NCBI GenBank assembly: GCA_033002965.1
Contig: JAURVB010008880.1
Location: forward strand, 1-64,000
Direction: 5' to 3'
DNA: 64,000 bases
Source of the DNA: Piper betle
Lineage: Eukaryota > Streptophyta > Magnoliopsida > Piperales > Piperaceae
The notes beneath the pieces were generated by a model, which saw nothing but the letters and a program-made list of their open reading frames with translations, had not been told where the DNA came from and ran no database searches. Positions 58,426 through 64,000 of the stretch are shown piece after piece. The number at the start of each line of letters is the position of its first letter. The stretch's first letter is position 1. Both the position numbers and the translations under genes were made by a program.

Positions 58426-60319
58426 CTACAGTAACTTTATCAGAGTTTTCTGAGAGGCTTTTGGAAATGCCGCAAGTGACAGTTCACGATCAATACTCTT
58501 GATTGTCATACTCTCCATGCCTTCCAAGTTGGCTAGCAAGATTCTCAGTAACTCGGTTCGACGCTCTACGAGTGTTGAAGGGAGAGAGTCAAATATCTGA
58601 ATCTTTTTTAAGTGGTGTAGAAGCGTGCAGGAACTTCCTATGTTTTTCCACAACTCGTTTGCACTTAACTTCGTGGAGTCCTGATAAAAAACAATATTGA
58701 ACGAGAGCTTGATTTTGCTGTAACGGAAAAAATAATTGAGTCCTTATGTTCATAGTTTACCTGAAACCTTTCCTCCACGATCCTCATGAAGCTTTCCGTC
58801 CTCGCATAATTTAGTTTTAACTTAAGGTGCTCCACACTAGAACACAATTTCAGCAGATAGTCCAGTCCAAGAATCTCAGGTGTCAACAATCCAATACTTA
58901 CTTCCAGAACAGTGCATGTGAGAGAAGGTGCTGGTCGATCTTCTAGAGCACAGGAGGAGAGTATCTTGACAACAAAAAGATCAAAAAAGAATTTAGTATA
59001 AAGCACTAATCCATGAAAAATATCGATCGTAAGTATTATGTCAACCTAGAAGACATTAAATAATGATCACAGACACAAAGTAACATTCAATAATGATTTA
59101 ATGCGAAACCAACAAACAATTTTCATATGCACAAATGTTGTCCTCCTATATTACGTTTATTTATTGAATTCGAACTCTCGTGACCTCACGCAACAAATAA
59201 AACATTATAAAGAACAACTCTATGATCAAGGAAGAAAAATTACTGGAAGACGGGTATATATAGCACAACTATCATGACCTAATCATATCTGTCGGAACAC
59301 CTTCACAGCCAGCATGAAAATATGTGGCTTTTTACTTTGTTGCGAAGTAATAGTAAAAAGCGGAAGTAACAAATAGAGAGAGATATCAGTACCATAATGC
59401 ATAGGCTACACACGTGAAGATGTTTAACATGTGCCAGAGATGTAATGATCTCTACTACATTCATGGCACCATAGTCATTGGGATAATCGAAATCAACTGC
59501 TCCTTCAATGTCTAATGCAGCATTGGTAACCATCGATACATTCTTCAATTTATATCTCCTCATTAAATTAAACGAAGTAATCTCCAATGATGTCAAAAAT
59601 GGCGCGTCGATCACTGTTATACCTTGGTTAAGAATATCATTGTCTATTTCCAATTTGATAAGGGTAGGGTTTCTCAACGTTATACTCAGATTAGCATAAG
59701 CGTTGCAAGATTCTAACTTGAGCCTCTTAATAACAGGACATGAATTCGTGAAGTTCAATAGAGCATACTCACTCAGTCTACTGTTCGAAATAATAAGACT
59801 TCTGAGGGCAACCAATCGAACAGCGGGCGGAGGGCTGAATTGGCAAGAGTTGAATTCCAAGTGAACGAGTGATTCGCAAAGAAAAAGGTATTGTGGCAAC
59901 TGGTACAGAACTTCCGATTCGTTTAGGTCCTCGGCATCTTCATCAACATAGTCTATGCACAATGCAAGCTTCTCGACATGCTTGTTCACGGCAAATCGTA
60001 TCAACTTTTCAATCCGGGGATCCTCTTCTTGTATGTAACCCCTGTTAGTTGTCAACTTTTTGATTTTCCCTCCTTCGTGTTTACTTAAAACCCCATTAAT
60101 GAATTCCTCACTGAGCTCCCATCCAAAGTCAAAACTAAGAGAATGTTTCCATAAAACCATCCATCTTTTAGAGATTTCGCTTGTAAAAACCGAGTTGCGA
60201 ATGGGCATGAATGACAATATCTTAATCAATATGTCATCAGGCAAATCCCCAAAGCGATCATGACCATCCTCATTGCCCTGTAGCCGATGCATCGTTTTGG
60301 GTTGGCAACTAAATCCCAA
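58426..60319 (-). CDS. F-box/LRR-repeat protein, three exons
   Basis: Exons are 60319-59414, 58964-58761 and 58680-58426. The introns are 449 and 80 bp, all junctions are phase 0 with GT-AG borders (CAC|GTGTGT, TCAAG|ATA, CAG|GTAAAC, TATCAG|GAC), and the product is 454 aa. Residues about 21-65 form the F-box (RFGDLPDDILIKILSFMPIR, then SKRWMVLWK), which docks to Skp1 of an SCF ubiquitin ligase. Residues about 150-300 are leucine-rich repeats of the plant F-box/LRR type (LVHLEFNSCQF, LRSLIISNSRLS, IKRLKLESC, LEITSF). The C-terminal part (LCSSVEHLKLKLNYA, ending LANLEGMESMTIKSID and FPKASQKTLIKLL) resembles the last repeats of this family. No lesion is visible. A second Met at residue 10 is an alternative start. 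The substrate is unknown. Confidence 0.87.
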
Positions 60320-60374
60320 GTGAAGAGAAGAGCGTCTTGGACCACAATTTCGATTCCAAGAACGTACTACTTAG

Positions 60375-60382
60375 TATTTATA
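60375..60382 (-). promoter_or_regulatory. Candidate TATA box of the F-box/LRR gene
   Basis: TATAAATA on the minus strand, about 56 bp upstream of the start codon at 60319. This is a canonical sequence at a plausible distance for a leader of some 25-30 bases. Confidence 0.5.
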
Positions 60383-60389
60383 AGAGAAT

Positions 60390-61800
60390 TTCAAAATGTG
60401 TCTCACGTACATGATTTAGATAGCAATGCCTCTGTTTATAGGCAAATTAGTCATTTTATCAACATGTTTGAAACTGACAATATCAATACTACATTTAATA
60501 GACTCAATAGACTTAAAAGGAAACTGATTCTTAACACTATATTCAATAGATTCAAAACACTATATTCGAATTTCTCAATAAAAGAACTTTATCACATTTT
60601 TAAATGTAAATAATTATAAGATAAACACATATTTTCGGTCTCTATATATAGGACGAAAAATTCAAAAATTCAAAAATCAGAAAATAATAAAAGTAAGTGT
60701 GTTCATCACTTTGTATTTTCCTTTTTTGTCAAATTGATAATTTGATTAATTAAAATTTTCAAAATTATAAAAAAATAAACACTTAGCTTTCCATTTTTAT
60801 CTGATTAGTAATTTCATTAATTAAAATTTTTAAAATCTATCTTCTATCTTTCTTATATGTATAATGAGAGAATAATTTTTGTCTGTCTTCAACTTTTAAT
60901 GAGATTTGCAAATGGGTCAATGTGATTAGCTATGATAATAATGAAATCTTTAAAAATAATTTTAAATCTTATTTAGATATTTTGTAATCTTTATAAATAT
61001 ATATATATAGAATGGGAGGCAATTGCCACGAAATTTTTCAGCCCAAAATCTAATCTGGGCCGTCGCTGTGATCGGACGGACCAGATTCAATGAAAAAAAA
61101 TTAATCCTCAATCTCCCCTCCCCACATCCCATCGCCCCCTCGCCCTCAGCCCACCAGTCGCCGCCCTCGATCGCCGCGCCGCCGATCATCGCCGCCGCTG
61201 CATCCGCCGCCCCGGCCCCCGCCTCCGGGCGCCCCCCAAGTCCGCCCACTCCTCGGCCCAGTGCGCCCCCCTCCCCGCACACCCCCTATCGCCCCCCTCA
61301 CCACCCCCCTCCGGTCGCCTCCTCGGCCGTGGCCACCCCCCACCGTCGCCTCCTCGGCCGTGACCCCCCCCCCCGGCCGTCCCCCCTCCGCCCTCCCCGG
61401 TCGTCTCCCCCCACCCCTCCTATCAATGAAAGGAAGTATTTTTTTGGGGTATCAGATGTGATCTTTGTAGGTTTTCTTGCTTAGAAATTGTACTTCTCAT
61501 GTGCATCTACTATTTTTTGTTTATTCCACTACTCGGATGTTGAACATTTTTATAAGTACCGGATTCATGAAAACTATGACAACTATCCTGGAGTATATTT
61601 GTTTTGCTTGAAGACATTGTTGAAAAGCCTACCTTCCTTTTTCCTTTTCAGCGTTTAGATGTTAAATAATGTACAAGCTTGCTATCTTCTCAAAACAGCA
61701 AAAAAAATTTACTAGTAGCCTATAAATTTTTTTTTAAAAAAAGAATGATTTTCGTTGGTTGAGATGGATACTGTGCCTTGCATATATCTGTTGTTCTTAG
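60390..61800. other. Intergenic with a GC/proline-rich patch
   Basis: 60390-61015 is AT-rich without signals. At 61030-61095 a GGGCCGTCGCTGTGATCGGACGG-like stretch resembles sequence often seen in plant promoters and MITEs. 61110-61420 is extremely C-rich, with open proline-rich frames on the plus strand and glycine-rich frames on the minus strand. The patch may be the former 5' leader of the copper-chaperone pseudogene downstream, but no exon joining them was found. Confidence 0.4.
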
Positions 61801-62095
61801 GGTCGGCATGTCATGCCAAGGCTGTGTTGGCGCGGTGAAGAGAGTACCAAAATGGATGGTATATCTAGTTGTTTGGGTTAGATTCACATCCAAGCCATTT
61901 TCAGATGTAGTTTAATTGATTCATTTCATCTATTGGGTTTATTTTTATAGGTGTTAAATCATTTGATGTGGATATGGAGCAGCAAAAAGTGACAGTGAAA
62001 GTCCGAATGCTGTACTAAAAACCGTTTCAAAGACAGTAAAGTAAACTTCCTTCTGGGAGGAGGCTCCTGCTGAAACTGTTGCTACTTCCAGCTGA
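61801..62095 (+). pseudogene. ATX1/CCH-like copper chaperone pseudogene
   Basis: Two exons survive. Exon 61801-61858 reads VGMSCQGCVGAVKRV and keeps the MxCxxC copper-binding motif of the HMA domain. Exon 61951-62095 begins, after TTTTTATAG, with GVKSFDVDMEQQKVTVK and later, in another frame, TVSKT and TSFWEEAPAETVATSS. The intron of 92 bp begins GTATAT. Lesions: a deletion of about 4 bp after KRV that shifts the frame, a deletion of several bases after VTVK that shifts it again, and an in-frame TAA where an AAA lysine codon is expected before TSFW. The first coding exon with the start codon was not found. Intact family members carry copper to P-type ATPases of the secretory pathway. The retained intron means a DNA-level duplicate rather than a processed copy. 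Confidence 0.88.
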
Positions 62096-62890
62096 TGTAT
62101 ACAAACTCTTGAGTTATGGGTGGTACAGTTTGCTTTCTTTTTGCTAAACTGGATTTGGCAACTTTGAATTGCATGCTCTAGATCGTATATAGTGTATACC
62201 ATAACTTTGTGTGATATGTTGGTAACTGGAATTTCCATTTTCAAAGATGTTCTGATCCTCTTCTGCGATTTTGGCGTGCATTTTTGTTGGTAGTGTGGAC
62301 ATAGCATTCTGGTAGGCTTGTTTCAGGACTCTGTTTCACAACGAAATTCAGTTTGCGGAGCATAATTGGATTGTTGAAGTAATCGAAAAATATTGTCCCA
62401 AAATTGAAAAAGAGAAAACCATGATACTTTGCGTTGGCTATGATGAAATGTAACTTTCCACAATTGTTTTTGGTGGTGACACTTTGGCCTTCGTAATCAA
62501 TTGCGTCTAAGTTAGAGCTGCAGAAGGTAAGGTGAATAAATTCTTTTTGAGGTTTGGCACAGAGATTGGTTTAGATCAGCTTAACAATCATTATGGCATG
62601 ATAAATGCAAATGGGAATTTCTTACAACTTTTTTTACATTTCACATAATTGGTTTGTAATTTATATTACTTTCGGTGGTAATAATTAATAGTTGCCTGTT
62701 TGATAATTAAGAGAAAGCATTTTGAAGGTTACATTGCTTGAAAGATAGCTCATTACCACATGCTTAAAAATAATTAATATACCGATGAAGTATGATCTAA
62801 AATAATAAGTAAACATTTAAGCATGGGACAAACCTCAAGGTCTAAGCCTTCAGAAGTTGATATAAAGATTTCACGCCACTGCTTCAATAA
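62096..62890. other. Between copper-chaperone and PP2A remnants
   Basis: Just downstream of the pseudogene is probably its former 3' leader. At 62355-62455 a plus-strand stretch reads WIVEVIEKYCPKIEKEK then TMILCVGYDEM and a stop; it looks coding but I do not recognise it. The remainder is AT-rich without signals. Confidence 0.35.
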
Positions 62891-62897
62891 ACCAATT

Positions 62898-63830
62898 TCA
62901 TATAACATCTTGTGACAAAAAAGATTGAATTTTTTTCTGTACATTCAAGGTGGAAGTTTTATCTTTACGTGATAAACAAATGTTGGAGGTGTACTCAAAA
63001 TGAGTACCGCCAAGCCAAGAATACTGGGTGGTTGCCTCTATCACCAGATCTTGCAGCTCCTTTTCCTTTACTTCATCTTCTTGGAAAGTGAGCATGCATT
63101 CTCTAAACATCTCTGGATGAGCATCTGAGAATATTTTCCTTACATTAAGCGTTAGACTTTGAACAGCTTGATTCCAATGACTACAAATATTATTTTCCAA
63201 AGTCGAATAATCATGGTTTCTTACGTGATCATTCTTCCATAGGAACAATGCACGCTCAGCCACCTGGACAAAGACGCGACAAGTTAAATTGCCAACACAA
63301 TAAGTAAACCATCCAAGTCTAACCAACTTTCAATTCCAAAGCTAGTCATTCTAAGGAAAATAATTGAGATGGCAATGCAGAACCGTAAATTTAAGTCGTG
63401 AAAAGAGTGAAAATAAATCACTTTGCAGTGTACACACACAGAGGAGAAGAAAGAATCCTTTCACATAAACTATCCAAAGCTACTCCATGCCATGCTAAAA
63501 AATTTCAAAAATAAACAAATGTAGCTTTCAATCAATACAAACCAAGATTCAATCACATAAACGCATTCCAACAATAAGCCCTCAAAATGAGGTAAACAAA
63601 TCATATAAACAAAACCCAAAATGCCAAAGGATAGCTAGAACATGAGGGATTAGAAAACGAACCTGAAATTGGGGAGATGAGATATTGTTATGTTGGATTG
63701 GTGGGTGTTGGATATAGTTTACATGGGCGACCGCCGTGGCAGCCAAGGGGCCGGGACCGCCGATGGTGCGGAGAGGCGGCGGTGGAAAGGCCTGGAGAGG
63801 AGGTGGGAGGAAGAGCCTAGCCGGTGGCAA
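62898..63830 (-). pseudogene. Truncated PP2A B' (B56) regulatory subunit gene
   Basis: Exons 63830-63663 and 63263-62898 join in phase 0 across a 399-bp intron (TTTCAG|GTTCG and TTTGTCCAG|GTGG), giving 177 codons. The joint reads SSPQFQ then VAERALFLWKNDHVRN, the exact place where plant B' genes carry their intron. HWNQAVQSLTLNVRKIFSDA and a FQEDEVKEKELQ stretch follow, all from the last HEAT-like repeats of B56. Two things are abnormal. About 15 residues normally between HVRN and the LEKN-like LENNI are missing in frame. The first exon holds only about nine family residues, preceded by proline-rich sequence instead of the roughly 350-residue core. The tail after KELQ is also diverged. B56 subunits target the PP2A phosphatase; this product would lack most of the fold. 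It could be transcribed, but I read it as a decaying partial duplicate. Confidence 0.78.
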
Positions 63831-64000
63831 AGCCTGTAGAGGCGGTGGGAGGAGGAGGTGGTGGGAGGAAGAGCCTAGCTGGTGGCAAGGTCAGATCTGG
63901 CCGGTGGGAGGAGGAGGCGGTAGCAAGGCCTAGACGGCGGTGGCAAGGGCTGGAGCGGCGGTGGGAGGAGGCGGCGGTCACTGTGGCTGGAGCGGTGGTG
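63735..64000. repeat. GC-rich purine repeats at right edge
   Basis: A unit of roughly 45-60 bp built from GTGGGAGGA, AGAGCCTAGC and GGTGGCAA is repeated several times, most clearly at 63798-63825 and 63850-63885. The stretch is purine-rich on the plus strand and overlaps the proline-rich start of the PP2A-like frame on the minus strand. It continues beyond the window. Confidence 0.6.

Noticed and set aside
61023..61484. Proline-rich 153-codon frame
   Set aside because: C-rich low-complexity sequence also gives glycine-rich frames on the other strand; no start context or family.
1..64000. tRNA or rRNA genes and DNA-virus insertions
   Set aside because: None recognised by eye. The tRNA-like words are retroelement primer-binding sites, and no pararetrovirus or geminivirus motif was seen.

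Overview
This window looks like a gene-poor, retrotransposon-dense stretch of a flowering-plant nuclear genome. The evidence is GT-AG introns, F-box proteins of plant-type families, plant-lineage Ty3/Gypsy elements (Tekay/Del-like, Galadriel-like, Athila), a TRIM, a FAR1-type domain and several hAT elements. I cannot name the species; a eudicot is a guess. All calls were made by eye, and distances, identities and boundaries come from manual alignment.

Layout. 1-1560: decayed chromovirus pol (protease, RT end, integrase). 3.3-4.0 kb: first copy of repeat 'E'. 4.84-6.76 kb: truncated LTR-type repeat 'C'. 6.76-16.65 kb: one Tekay/Del-like element ('A') with a Met-type primer-binding site, gag remnants, a polypurine tract and a 3' LTR. 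It is interrupted by a second A LTR, two solo LTRs of family 'B' and one hAT element. 16.65-18.42 kb: second copy of E, carrying a cluster of tandem and inverted miniature LTR modules. 19.24-20.40 kb: F-box/DUF295 gene. 22.9-24.2 kb: FAR1-type fragment, TRIM and unidentified repeat 'X'. 25.93-28.56 kb: solo LTR of a B relative. 28.86-33.34 kb: second X copy split by a 3.9-kb C insertion. 33.34-37.35 kb: decayed minus-strand element 'D'. 37.35-41.80 kb: Athila element with gag and protease only. 41.95-45.31 kb: third E copy, interrupted by a hAT element. 45.31-46.98 kb: second hAT family member ending in a BED-type zinc finger. 47.0-50.7 kb: unidentified multi-exon gene remnant with a long minisatellite. 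53.04-55.92 kb: intact solo LTR of A. 58.4-64.0 kb: the gene-bearing end, with one intact three-exon F-box/LRR gene, a broken copper-chaperone pseudogene and a truncated PP2A B' gene.

Best-supported host genes are the F-box/LRR gene (58426-60319, minus, 454 aa after splicing) and the F-box/DUF295 gene (19363-20403, minus), whose C-terminal tail is separated by an apparent frameshift. The ATX1/CCH-like gene and the PP2A B' gene look like products of partial duplication followed by decay.

The window's main interest is its insertion history. Target-site duplications are legible for eight insertions, and three hAT insertions can be compared with empty sites in paralogous repeats elsewhere in the same 64 kb. 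Five solo LTRs, one filler-DNA repair scar and one microhomology deletion point to active removal of retrotransposon DNA by recombination. The most unusual structure is the E-borne cluster of miniature LTR/PBS/PPT modules. It is present in two of three E copies and absent from the third.
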